Below, piece by piece: positions 52,467 through 60,032 of a stretch of DNA of 64,000 nt. The stretch spans positions 186,001-250,000 of the forward strand of contig NZ_SOQZ01000004.1 of NCBI RefSeq assembly GCF_004366715.1, written 5' to 3'. The number at the start of each line of letters is the position of its first letter. Position 1 is the first letter of the stretch. Made by a program: the position numbers and the translations under genes. The DNA comes from Meridianimaribacter flavus (GTDB lineage: Bacteria; Bacteroidota; Bacteroidia; Flavobacteriales; Flavobacteriaceae). The notes beneath the pieces are model-generated. The model ran no database searches. It saw nothing but the letters and a program-made list of their open reading frames with translations, and had not been told where the DNA came from.

Positions 52467-54221
52467 TTATAATGATTTTGCAGGATTTGAATAGCTATTA
52501 TGTGCTTCTCTATGTATTAATCCTGCTTCTACAAATTTGGTAATGTAGCCTTCTGCCGTTTTATGTGGGATGTTTTGTTTGGTGGCTAAATCTAAATAGT
52601 CTTGTCTGCTAAAATGCTTGGGTAGGCTTTCTAAAAACCGTTCTTTACGATTTAGGCGCTTTACCGCTTTTTGTTCAATAGGTAAATCGTTGAACACTTT
52701 ACTGCTGTGCTTTACTAAAATAGAAATAATAGTTAGCGCATTTTGGAAATCGACATCCTCACATTCTTTTACTTGATTAACATCACCATCATCCATAATG
52801 CGAAATGCTGTAAATAACATCATTAATCGAAATGCTATTAAGCCTAATCGTCTAATGGTTGCAATATACTCTTCCGGTTGTAAGTTGATGTATTTGGTTT
52901 GTAAGGATTCAAAAAACGTATTGAATTGCTGTTGTTGAGTTTCGGATAAACGTATTTCAATCTCCGGGTTATTCTTTAGTGTTTTATACAAGTCTAAAAA
53001 CTCATTACCTAATTGTGAATAGTAATCATCTAACCCAACATTTTTGTTGCTTGAAAATACATTTTTCCAAGTAGGCTTTATATTCATATAATAGAACATA
53101 AAACGACTGAATAAACCATTTTCTGCATTGGGAATCAAGGTTGCTACTTGCTTGGGTGTACCTGACAACACTGTTGACAAACAGGGTTTTTCAATATCCA
53201 CATATTCTCTATCTGTTCTACGATAATAGCTTATTGTTTCGTGATGGAAAGCTTTACGAAAACCATCAGAATAATTACCGTAATCGCTTTTAAATGCTTG
53301 TGCCAAAGTATCTCCTTCTGTTTCAAAGATTAATCCTTTGCCTTCATTATCTGATATTAATTGATAGACACCCGTAACACTATTATTAGCAGGTATGAAC
53401 AACATTCTTTCGGGTGGCTTACCGGGTTTCTCTAAATTTTCATCTTTACCTTTATTCATATTATAGGTTGCCATTTCTGTATTAAATTGTTGCTTTAGCA
53501 CTTTAGCTTGTTCTCGTTTTAACTTGTGTACAGGATCTACCAAATTTTTAATTTGGTTAAGCCTGCCTTTACCTGCAGATGCAGATGCGGTAACAAATAA
53601 ATATAAATTAGCAAAAACTTTACGTTGGTCGTAAATACCAAAGAGTTTAGGAAAACAGGCACTAAAAGCCGTTAAAGCACCCAATAGCAAAATATCTTTT
53701 TCCTCTTGACTGCTCGCAGGATTTACAACTTGTTGTAAAAACTTCGGTAAGGTATTAAATACCTCATCTGGTATTGTTGGCATTGCTTGCTCTATTGCAT
53801 CAACAACAGTTGCAACATTTGTTGCAACCTCGTTGTTATTTGGTTGCTTCATTGGTCTTATACCTGCCTGATGTGCATAATGGTAAAACGTTGCAATGGT
53901 AATGCCGTGCCCTTTGGCATTTAGGCATTTATTGAACTGTTCGTCACATTCTTTTGAATCATAACCTACATAGTTTTTGCTTATTCTGTGAAAATAATCT
54001 CTTCCTGTTTCTCCATATTCTTCAGCAAAAGCAAATCCTAAATCTCTCCAAGTTGCATAATCCTCTGTGATGTCTGTACCTGATTGCTCAATTGCTGAAA
54101 TATAGGTTTCAATGTCGTTATCAGCAACAGCAACAACATTAGTTGTTGCGTTGTTGCTTATTGGTTGCGATTGCTCTTCTGGAACTTCCAACCATTCTTT
54201 CGGATTAAATATTTTTGTCAT
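52467..54221 (-). CDS. DUF3987 replication-type protein with PriCT-2-like head
   Basis: A 584-residue cytoplasmic protein. Residues about 35-120 resemble PriCT-2 (ITEDYATWRDLGFAFAEEYGE, ISKNYVGYDSKECDEQFNKC). The DUF3987 domain (about 150-510) has a Walker A-like loop TASASAGKGRLNQ and a Walker B-like part (FETEGDTLAQAF). A small winged-helix tail follows. Such proteins pair with primase-like partners in Bacteroidota mobile elements and probably unwind DNA or aid replication of the excised form. It overlaps the BT4734-like gene by 4 bases. Confidence 0.84.
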   Translation of the reverse strand: MTKIFNPKEWLEVPEEQSQPISNNATTNVVAVADNDIETYISAIEQSGTDITEDYATWRDLGFAFAEEYGETGRDYFHRISKNYVGYDSKECDEQFNKCLNAKGHGITIATFYHYAHQAGIRPMKQPNNNEVATNVATVVDAIEQAMPTIPDEVFNTLPKFLQQVVNPASSQEEKDILLLGALTAFSACFPKLFGIYDQRKVFANLYLFVTASASAGKGRLNQIKNLVDPVHKLKREQAKVLKQQFNTEMATYNMNKGKDENLEKPGKPPERMLFIPANNSVTGVYQLISDNEGKGLIFETEGDTLAQAFKSDYGNYSDGFRKAFHHETISYYRRTDREYVDIEKPCLSTVLSGTPKQVATLIPNAENGLFSRFMFYYMNIKPTWKNVFSSNKNVGLDDYYSQLGNEFLDLYKTLKNNPEIEIRLSETQQQQFNTFFESLQTKYINLQPEEYIATIRRLGLIAFRLMMLFTAFRIMDDGDVNQVKECEDVDFQNALTIISILVKHSSKVFNDLPIEQKAVKRLNRKERFLESLPKHFSRQDYLDLATKQNIPHKTAEGYITKFVEAGLIHREAHNSYSNPAKSL

Positions 54222-55126
54222 AATGCTTGGTGTCTTTTATGTAAAAAGGCTGTTGGGTCGTATGGTAAAAAACACGCTCTGGAAACGTCTTTACCTGACT
54301 GGTCAACCTCTATGTTATAAGTATGCTTAATGTAATTGGCTACTGCCGTGAAATACTCTGAATGTGTTACTTCTGAAACATCTATCCTGATAATCCATTT
54401 TAGGCCATCGCCAGATGGTGATGTGAATAGCATTTCGGTTTCAAAGTATTCATCGTTTAGTAATTGCTTTTTTAACTCTTGAAGATTATCTAAATGGTCG
54501 AAATCAATAGTTAATAGATTGGAATGCTGTAACAAATTACTATCATTTCGCTTTTCAAACGTTCCTGAAAAGGTGACGTAATCAAAGCGATTCGCTTTGA
54601 ATTTACGTGCTTCTTTTACATCGGTTATTGCTCTTAAATCTTCAGTAATTCTTTTGTATTTATCACTTGTGATTAATGCAAATACTTGATGTAATCGCAT
54701 AGTTTCCGCAGGAAACACATTGCGAACTGGTGCTTTGAAAAAGCTACAATACCCATACCAGGTATCGTCTGGACCATTCAGCCAATCTAATTCGCTTTTT
54801 TCCTTGACTTCTAAATTTAGGTGCAACTCTTGGTTAATCTTATGCAACAATTCTTCTTCATCGGTTATTCTAAAATGGTATTGTGCAAAATCAAATACAT
54901 CTCCGTTAAAAGTTTTTAGTTCTGTATCTCGATGTGTTGCCATTACTCCATCAATATGAATCCGTAAGGTTTCTTTACCTCCATTAAAAGGGTTTCGGGT
55001 TATCCCGCAGTCTCTTCCTTTTACAGAAAGGACTGTTGTTTCAGGATAATACTGTCTTAACACGTAGGCATAAATCTTTATGCCGTAATGTGTTTTGTCT
55101 AAAATTGCCTCTCTACTTACTTCCAT
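54218..55126 (-). CDS. BT4734/BF3469-type primase-like protein
   Basis: A 302-residue protein starting at MEVSREAIL; a further ATG upstream overlaps the helix-turn-helix gene by more. The first part (KGRDCGITRNPFNGGKETLRIH, FDFAQYHF) and the second (LLTIDFDHLDN, then FTSPSGDGLKWIIRIDV) match the BT4734-like family. The DFD and SxSGDG motifs recall archaeo-eukaryotic primase folds. It acts with the DUF3987 protein in element replication, by inference. Its stop overlaps the DUF3987 start (ATGA). Confidence 0.82.
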   Translation of the reverse strand: MEVSREAILDKTHYGIKIYAYVLRQYYPETTVLSVKGRDCGITRNPFNGGKETLRIHIDGVMATHRDTELKTFNGDVFDFAQYHFRITDEEELLHKINQELHLNLEVKEKSELDWLNGPDDTWYGYCSFFKAPVRNVFPAETMRLHQVFALITSDKYKRITEDLRAITDVKEARKFKANRFDYVTFSGTFEKRNDSNLLQHSNLLTIDFDHLDNLQELKKQLLNDEYFETEMLFTSPSGDGLKWIIRIDVSEVTHSEYFTAVANYIKHTYNIEVDQSGKDVSRACFLPYDPTAFLHKRHQAL

Positions 55127-55409
55127 CTTGCTTGAAATTATGGTTGTAATAGTTATCTTGAAGCAATTGCTCCACATCGGAAACCTTGTAATAAAACTTA
55201 CCCTTTACCTTGCTATAAGGTAGTGTTCCGTTATCTCTAAAAGTCTGTAAGGTTCGCTTACTGATGTGTAAGGTCTGCAATACGTCTTGGTTGTCTATCC
55301 ACGTATCTTTTAATACTTCTGCTCTCGAATGTCGTAACAACTCGATACGTGCTTTTAAGTCCTTTATTTCTTGTGAGAGTGCCAAGAGTAAATCGATTAT
55401 TTCAGTCAT
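55113..55409 (-). CDS. Helix-turn-helix protein (HTH_17/excisionase type)
   Basis: A 98-residue protein with a helical head and an HTH_17 domain (about 40-90: QDVLQTLHISKRTLQTFRDNGTLPYSKVKGKFYYK). It overlaps the upstream HTH gene by 4 bases and the primase-like gene by 14. Probably a regulator or excision factor of the element. Confidence 0.83.
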   Translation of the reverse strand: MTEIIDLLLALSQEIKDLKARIELLRHSRAEVLKDTWIDNQDVLQTLHISKRTLQTFRDNGTLPYSKVKGKFYYKVSDVEQLLQDNYYNHNFKQDGSK

Positions 55410-55705
55410 AACTTCACCGCTCCTTTCTTAATTAAGTAATCGGCAGCTTGCTGTTCGATTTCATCTTGTGAATCAACACGGTTAGTTAATAACCATTGCT
55501 CCAGTTCAACTCTGTTGAAATAAATCTTCTTACCATTCGGTTTGTAATGCGGAATGGTTCCGGTACTCGTAAGCTTGTATAAATGGGATTGTGACAATTC
55601 CAAAAATTTACAGGCTTCGTTAAAGCTCAATACGTTTTTTACAATAATGTTTCTGTCTAAAACGTGTGCTTCGATAATTTTAAGACGTTCTAATATTTCG
55701 TCCAT
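55406..55705 (-). CDS. Helix-turn-helix protein (HTH_17 type), first of the replication operon
   Basis: A 99-residue protein with an HTH_17 domain (about 28-75: SFNEACKFLELSQSHLYKLTSTGTIPHYKPNGKKIYF) resembling excisionase-type DNA-binding folds. It is the first gene of the HTH-HTH-primase-DUF3987 run, all overlapping, and has a palindrome 29 bases upstream of its ATG. It is likely to control the run. Confidence 0.83.
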   Translation of the reverse strand: MDEILERLKIIEAHVLDRNIIVKNVLSFNEACKFLELSQSHLYKLTSTGTIPHYKPNGKKIYFNRVELEQWLLTNRVDSQDEIEQQAADYLIKKGAVKL

Positions 55706-55733
55706 AACTAATTAATTTTAAGTAATAGAAATG

Positions 55734-55751
55734 GACATCTGGCCAAATGTC
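55734..55751. promoter_or_regulatory. 18-base near-palindrome, candidate operator
   Basis: GACATCTGGCCAAATGTC reads the same on both strands except for one pair. It lies 29 bases upstream of the HTH gene at 55406, within its promoter zone. Confidence 0.5.
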
Positions 55752-55832
55752 ATTCTTGGTTTTCAAGAACAGGACAAAGGTTTAAAATCAATGATTTTTA
55801 AAGTGTGAGAGTTTTATATGAGTGTGAGAATA

Positions 55833-55859
55833 CAATGAGATTTCTAAATAATCTCATTG
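55833..55859. terminator. Hairpin terminator after the 315-residue gene
   Basis: CAATGAGATT (55833-55842) and AATCTCATTG (55850-55859) are perfect 10-base arms with a 7-base loop, starting 4 bases after the stop at 55864. The A/T-rich flanks include a T-run on the plus strand. Confidence 0.7.
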
Positions 55860-55863
55860 TTTT

Positions 55864-56811
55864 TTATTGTATTTGTTTGAAGATATTATCAATGGTTTCC
55901 TTTTTTAGAGGTGCTTTACTTTTGGTATAAAGATTTTGAGCTGTCAATGGTTTACCCAATTTTGTATAAAATAAACCCGTAGATTCAATTAAAGTGGGTG
56001 TCATATTTTTGAAATGTGGCTGCAACCGTTTAACAACATATTTAAACTCGGTTGTTTTACAATCTAAATAGATTTTCTTTTGAAAACCTTTAAAATCTTT
56101 AGCCACTAATAAATTATGCAAGTCTTTAACATCTGTTTTTGCATCAAGTAAATCAATACTTAATTGAAGCCTGCTCAATATTTTAGACAACCATTCAGAA
56201 TCATCTTTTAAATATCCAAATGAGGTTTTTTGTTTGCTTTTCGGTTTAGATGGCTTTTTAACTACCTCTTTTTTATCTACTTCTAATTTTACAAATACTG
56301 AAGTATCAAAATCAGTATCATTAAAATACTTTTCTGCTATTTCTTGAATTGAGAATAACCCAGTATCTGAAAATTGTCCGTATTGCTCTTGTAATTCGAT
56401 GTACAGGCGAATTGCCGATGCTTTTAAGTAATTGATGATATAATCGGCATCATTGCCTAAATCGTTACTTATAGACTGCTTTTTAATGTAGGTGGCAATA
56501 TCCTTTAAGTACTTATTGAACTTATTAAATTGTACGGTATAGTTATACTTGTTTTCGGGTTCCGTAGCATCTTTTGGGAATTGGGATTTTAATGCTGCTA
56601 ATTCAGTTTCAGTGTCATTTGAAATCAGCTTAAAGTAATATTCTTTTTTACTGTTTAAAGGTCTTTTAAAGTTTACTTTAAAAACCGCATTATCAGCTTT
56701 TGGTGTTTCATTTAATTCAGAGTTCAGAATGTTAAATTCTCGTTCTGATCTATCGTCTCTATGTAATCCGTTGGTAATCGACACCAAACTTGCAAACACA
56801 TTTCCTTTCAT
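55864..56811 (-). CDS. Unrecognised element protein, coupled to integrase
   Basis: A 315-residue soluble protein that I do not recognise. It is rich in lysine and helical. A KPSKPKSKQK linker lies near residue 190 and separates an N-terminal and a C-terminal part. There is no signal peptide, membrane helix or obvious catalytic motif. Its ATG overlaps the integrase stop by 1 base (TAATG). Proteins in this position occur in Bacteroidota integrative elements, so a role in integration or regulation is possible but unproven. Confidence 0.75.
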   Translation of the reverse strand: MKGNVFASLVSITNGLHRDDRSEREFNILNSELNETPKADNAVFKVNFKRPLNSKKEYYFKLISNDTETELAALKSQFPKDATEPENKYNYTVQFNKFNKYLKDIATYIKKQSISNDLGNDADYIINYLKASAIRLYIELQEQYGQFSDTGLFSIQEIAEKYFNDTDFDTSVFVKLEVDKKEVVKKPSKPKSKQKTSFGYLKDDSEWLSKILSRLQLSIDLLDAKTDVKDLHNLLVAKDFKGFQKKIYLDCKTTEFKYVVKRLQPHFKNMTPTLIESTGLFYTKLGKPLTAQNLYTKSKAPLKKETIDNIFKQIQ

Positions 56812-57905
56812 TATAAATCCAATTGAATACGGTTAGCAGCTTCTTTCTTTTTATCATCAATTACCTTTGCATAAATCTGTGTTGTTCTCAATTCTTTATG
56901 TCCTAATAATTTTGATACTGTGTAAATATCTGTACCCAAAGTTAATTGTAAAGTGGCATAGGTATGACGCGCACAATGAAAAGTAATATTTTTAGTAATA
57001 CCTGCTTTTAACATCCATTGTTGCAATTTTAGATTTGACCAAGCACTATAATGTAAGCCTTCAAAAACTTTTGCTTCGGGTTTTCCTGCTTCACCTAATA
57101 ATTCTCTTGCTTGTTCTGATATTGGCAAAGTTTCTGCTCCTTTGGTTTTCTTTTGTCTGAAACGTATGTAATAACCCATTTCTTTAGAGTGTTGGATTTC
57201 TGACCACAACAATTTTTCAATATCTGACCAACGTAATCCGGTAAGGGCTGAAAATATAAACGCATTTTTTAATAATGGTAATTCACATTCTGTGTTAACT
57301 GCTTTTTGTAATTCATCAAGCGTTAAAAATTCTCGTTGAGGTTCTCCTTGTTTGAAATAATCCACACCATTAGCAGGATTAACTTTTAAAATACCATCCT
57401 TAACCGCTTGCTTTAAAGCTGCGCAAAACTTACCATAGTATGAATATTTAGAGTTTTGAGACAATTTTTTACCTGCTCTTGCCATAGCATCTTTGTCTAA
57501 ATACTCTTTGAAACGCTCAACAAATGATTTATCCAAATCTTGAAAACTAACATCTGTAGGACAAAAGGTTTTCAAATGTTTTAGCATACTGTTCCAATTC
57601 CCATAGTTGCCAGAGCTGGTATTTTTCTTTTCCGCTAAAGCTGTAACATAAGTAATAAAACTACCCTTTAATTTCTCTATATCCTGAAAGCCATAAATAC
57701 CATTTTGTATTTCTATTTGGCGTTGTGCGCAAATGGTTTCTGCTAATTGCTTGGTTTTCTTGTTAACCTCTCTTTCGGTTTTAGTTTTAGGATTAGGCGT
57801 AAGGTATAAGCGTAAATACTCGGTTTTGCGTTTTCCTTTATGATAGTAATCTAAATACAGACTTATTTTATCATTCTTTTTGCGTTGTCTTAATGTTACT
57901 TTCAT
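56811..57905 (-). CDS. int: Tyrosine-recombinase integrase
   Basis: A 364-residue integrase. The SAM-like core-binding domain spans about 100-190 and the catalytic domain about 200-360. The catalytic set is visible: R in LTGLRWSDIEKLL, K in QKKTKGA, HxxR in HCARHTYATLQL, H in LLGHKELRTTQ and Y in IYAKVID. An N-terminal arm-binding domain of the usual Bacteroidota type comes first. It lies about 0.6 kb from the mnmE-side repeat and should catalyse integration into the mnmE 3' end and excision. Confidence 0.94.
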   Translation of the reverse strand: MKVTLRQRKKNDKISLYLDYYHKGKRKTEYLRLYLTPNPKTKTEREVNKKTKQLAETICAQRQIEIQNGIYGFQDIEKLKGSFITYVTALAEKKNTSSGNYGNWNSMLKHLKTFCPTDVSFQDLDKSFVERFKEYLDKDAMARAGKKLSQNSKYSYYGKFCAALKQAVKDGILKVNPANGVDYFKQGEPQREFLTLDELQKAVNTECELPLLKNAFIFSALTGLRWSDIEKLLWSEIQHSKEMGYYIRFRQKKTKGAETLPISEQARELLGEAGKPEAKVFEGLHYSAWSNLKLQQWMLKAGITKNITFHCARHTYATLQLTLGTDIYTVSKLLGHKELRTTQIYAKVIDDKKKEAANRIQLDL

Positions 57906-57911
57906 AGGGTG

Positions 57912-58277
57912 CTAATTAAAGAGGTTTTCTATTTGCCATCTGGCTACAATACGTTTTCTTCCAAAAGGGACTGCTTTTAAACGTCCTTGTTGAATCATTC
58001 TTTGAATGGTCCATCTACTTACACCAATCAATTGTGAGGCTTCAGTAACGCTTAAAAAATCTTTATTATTTACCATGTTGAGGTTTGGAACTTGAACAGC
58101 TTCCTTTTGCTGCTGCATATCCTTTGTGAGAGTAGCTTGTACTTTTTCTTTACGCTTACGTGCCTTATAGGCCTTTTTAGCGCAAGTATCACCACAGTAT
58201 TTAGTTACTGTTGTGCGTGCTGTAAAAGCATTACCGCAATGTTTACAGATTTTTGGGATGTATAAATTACTGCTCAT
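57912..58277 (-). CDS. Zinc-finger plus helix-turn-helix protein, excisionase-like
   Basis: A 121-residue protein starting at MSSNLYIPKICKHCG; the ATG eighteen codons earlier lies in the repeat-rich control region. A CxxC...CxxxC zinc ribbon (CKHCG and YCGDTCAKKAYKARKRK) is followed by an HTH_17 domain (SVTEASQLIGVSRWTIQRMIQQGRLKAVPFGRKRI). It may act as recombination directionality factor or as regulator of the integrase gene 6 bases downstream. It is the outermost gene on this side of the element. Confidence 0.84.
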   Translation of the reverse strand: MSSNLYIPKICKHCGNAFTARTTVTKYCGDTCAKKAYKARKRKEKVQATLTKDMQQQKEAVQVPNLNMVNNKDFLSVTEASQLIGVSRWTIQRMIQQGRLKAVPFGRKRIVARWQIENLFN

Positions 58278-58280
58278 AAA

Positions 58281-58326
58281 TGGTGCTTTATGTAGCGTTA
58301 TGGTGCAACGTGGGGCAATATGGTGC
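58281..58326. promoter_or_regulatory. Phased TGGTGC repeats before the excisionase-like gene
   Basis: TGGTGC occurs at 58281, 58301 and 58321, with TGGGGC at 58311, so three consecutive copies are spaced exactly 10 bases. This helical phasing just upstream of the start at 58277 suggests cooperative protein binding at the integrase promoter. Confidence 0.5.
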
Positions 58327-58355
58327 ATCATTTCGCCAATCTTTTAGCCAACAGA

Positions 58356-58454
58356 TTTGGGCAACAAATCCATATTTAAGGCAACAGATATACAACAAAT
58401 TTAGTTAAAAAAGAGCAAAAAAGCAACAAAAAAAAGAAGATAAAAACTCATAAA
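58356..58454. repeat. Candidate integrase arm-type sites, mnmE end
   Basis: TTTGGGCAACAAAT (58356-58369) and AAAAACTCATAAA (58442-58454) match the copies inside the other terminus. Related GCAACA units occur at 58380-58389 (GGCAACAGAT), 58391-58400 (TACAACAAAT) and 58423-58430 (GCAACAAA). Confidence 0.5.
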
Positions 58455-58494
58455 GTCAATAAAATCAATACATTAACAAACAAAAGAAAGTAAG

Positions 58495-58509
58495 TTACTT
58501 CCCGATACA
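58495..58509. other. Attachment-site core at mnmE (attR-type)
   Basis: TTACTTCCCGATACA is identical to 21714-21728. On the minus strand it is TGT ATC GGG AAG TAA, the C-I-G-K-stop of mnmE, so the crossover leaves the protein unchanged. Confidence 0.9.
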
Positions 58510-59886
58510 GAAATTAGCAAAAATATTACCAAGTAGGTCATCATTAGTAATCTCACCTGTAATCTCACCAAAGTGGTAAAGCGTTTGTCGTATATCAATA
58601 GCCAATAAATCTCCTGAAAGCCCAGAGTCTAGTCCATACTTCACTTTCTGAACCTCCTCAAAAGCCTTTAAAAGAGCATCATAATGACGAGTGTTAGTTA
58701 CAATAGTTTCATTATTACGTAAAGCACCTGTATTAATTAAATTCAATAACGAATCGGTTAATTGCTCCACACCAAAACCTGTTTTTGCTGAGAGTAACTG
58801 CACGCCTTCAATCTGTTGCTGTAATGTAGCAAGTTGGCTATCATCAAGTAAATCTATCTTGTTGGCAATAATAAGCAAAGGTTTTTGAGGGTACTTATTT
58901 TTTATTTTTTCAAGTTCTATTTGTATCGATTTTAAATCAGTAATCCCTTTTGTACTGTCAAAGAGGTAGATTGTGACTTGAGATTGTTCAATCTTTTCAA
59001 AAGTCTTTTTAATTCCAATACTTTCAACAACATCTTCTGTTTCTCTTATACCTGCAGTATCTATAAATCGAAACCCAATACCTCCTATAGATAGCTCATC
59101 CTCTATAGTATCTCTTGTAGTACCTGCAATATCACTCACAATAGCACGCTCTTCATTCAATAGCGCGTTCAATAAAGTAGATTTTCCAACGTTTGGTTCA
59201 CCAACAATAGCTACAGGAATTCCGTTTTTGATGACATTTCCAACAGCAAACGAGTCTATCAAACGTTTTAACACAAATACAATACGGTCAACTAAACTTT
59301 TAAACTGTGTACGATCTGCAAACTCAACATCTTCTTCAGCAAAATCAAGCTCTAACTCAATTAAAGATGCAAAATTTAAAAGCTCTTCTCTCAACTTTGC
59401 AATCTCACTCGAAAAACCACCTCGCATTTGTTGCATAGCAATTTGATGAGACGCTTCGTTATCACTAGCTATTAGGTCTGCAACAGCTTCTGCTTGACTC
59501 AAATCAAGTTTTCCATTTAAAAAGGCACGTAGCGTAAACTCACCTGCATTAGCCATTCGACAGCCTTTTCTAAGAAATAATTGAATAATCTCCTGTTGTA
59601 TATAGGCTGAACCATGACAAGACACTTCAACCACGTCTTCTCCTGTATAAGAGTTTGGATTTTTAAATACCGAAACTAATACTTCATCATACACTCGTTT
59701 ATCCTCTACAATATGTCCTAAATGTATGGTATGTGTCGTTTGGTCTTTAAGTGACTTATTGTTTTTTACTGATTGAAAACAACTATCTGCTATTGCTATA
59801 GCGTCCTTTCCAGAAAGTCGTATAATAGCTATTGCACCACTCCCTGATGGTGTTGCCAAAGCTACAATAGTATCTTGATGAAACAT
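58495..59886 (-). CDS. mnmE: tRNA modification GTPase MnmE
   Basis: A 463-residue MnmE, starting at ATG (MFHQDTIVALATPSGSG). The GTG sixteen codons earlier lies upstream of the -7 box. The N-terminal folate-binding domain is followed by helical parts and a G domain with GEPNVGKST, DIAGTTRDT, DTAGIRE and NKIDLL. It ends FCIGK, with the invariant C-terminal cysteine used in wobble-uridine (xm5U34) modification with MnmG. Its 3' end is the integration site of the element. Confidence 0.95.
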   Translation of the reverse strand: MFHQDTIVALATPSGSGAIAIIRLSGKDAIAIADSCFQSVKNNKSLKDQTTHTIHLGHIVEDKRVYDEVLVSVFKNPNSYTGEDVVEVSCHGSAYIQQEIIQLFLRKGCRMANAGEFTLRAFLNGKLDLSQAEAVADLIASDNEASHQIAMQQMRGGFSSEIAKLREELLNFASLIELELDFAEEDVEFADRTQFKSLVDRIVFVLKRLIDSFAVGNVIKNGIPVAIVGEPNVGKSTLLNALLNEERAIVSDIAGTTRDTIEDELSIGGIGFRFIDTAGIRETEDVVESIGIKKTFEKIEQSQVTIYLFDSTKGITDLKSIQIELEKIKNKYPQKPLLIIANKIDLLDDSQLATLQQQIEGVQLLSAKTGFGVEQLTDSLLNLINTGALRNNETIVTNTRHYDALLKAFEEVQKVKYGLDSGLSGDLLAIDIRQTLYHFGEITGEITNDDLLGNIFANFCIGK

Positions 59887-59904
59887 CTTTGATATAATTT
59901 TTAA

Positions 59905-59912
59905 CAAAAGTA
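59905..59912 (-). promoter_or_regulatory. -7 box TACTTTTG for mnmE
   Basis: On the minus strand TACTTTTG fits TAnnTTTG, 18 bases before the ATG at 59886. This placement supports the shorter mnmE start. No -33 TTG is evident. Confidence 0.45.
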
Positions 59913-59977
59913 TTGTAAAATTACTAGTACTCACTAATTGAACCTAGTTTCTTTAGGATTTTATTAAGAAAAAACCA

Positions 59978-60009
59978 TTGACATTCTCCTATATTCATTA
60001 GTATATTTG
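59978..60009 (+). promoter_or_regulatory. Promoter of the TlpA-like gene
   Basis: TTG at 59978-59980 and TATATTTG at 60002-60009 are separated by 21 bases, a good match to the Bacteroidota -33/-7 consensus, with the ATG at 60033. Confidence 0.6.
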
Positions 60010-60032
60010 TGCAACTTTAAAAAGAATATAAA

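Larger units (their letters stand above)
21714..58509. mobile_element. Integrated genomic element at the 3' end of mnmE
   Basis: The element is about 36.8 kb between two copies of TTACTTCCCGATACA. A tyrosine integrase is encoded about 0.6 kb from the mnmE-side repeat, together with an excisionase-like gene, a primase/DUF3987 module, a metal-resistance cargo and an Argonaute-HEPN unit. The repeat equals the codons C-I-G-K-stop of mnmE, so integration leaves mnmE intact. No relaxase, type IV secretion or transposase genes are seen, so transfer would need a helper or an unknown route. The boundary call rests on the repeat plus the integrase position. Confidence 0.9.

Noticed and set aside
59887-59934. 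Longer mnmE start (GTG)
   Set aside because: It would place the -7 box inside the gene and adds a tail not found at the N terminus of MnmE proteins.
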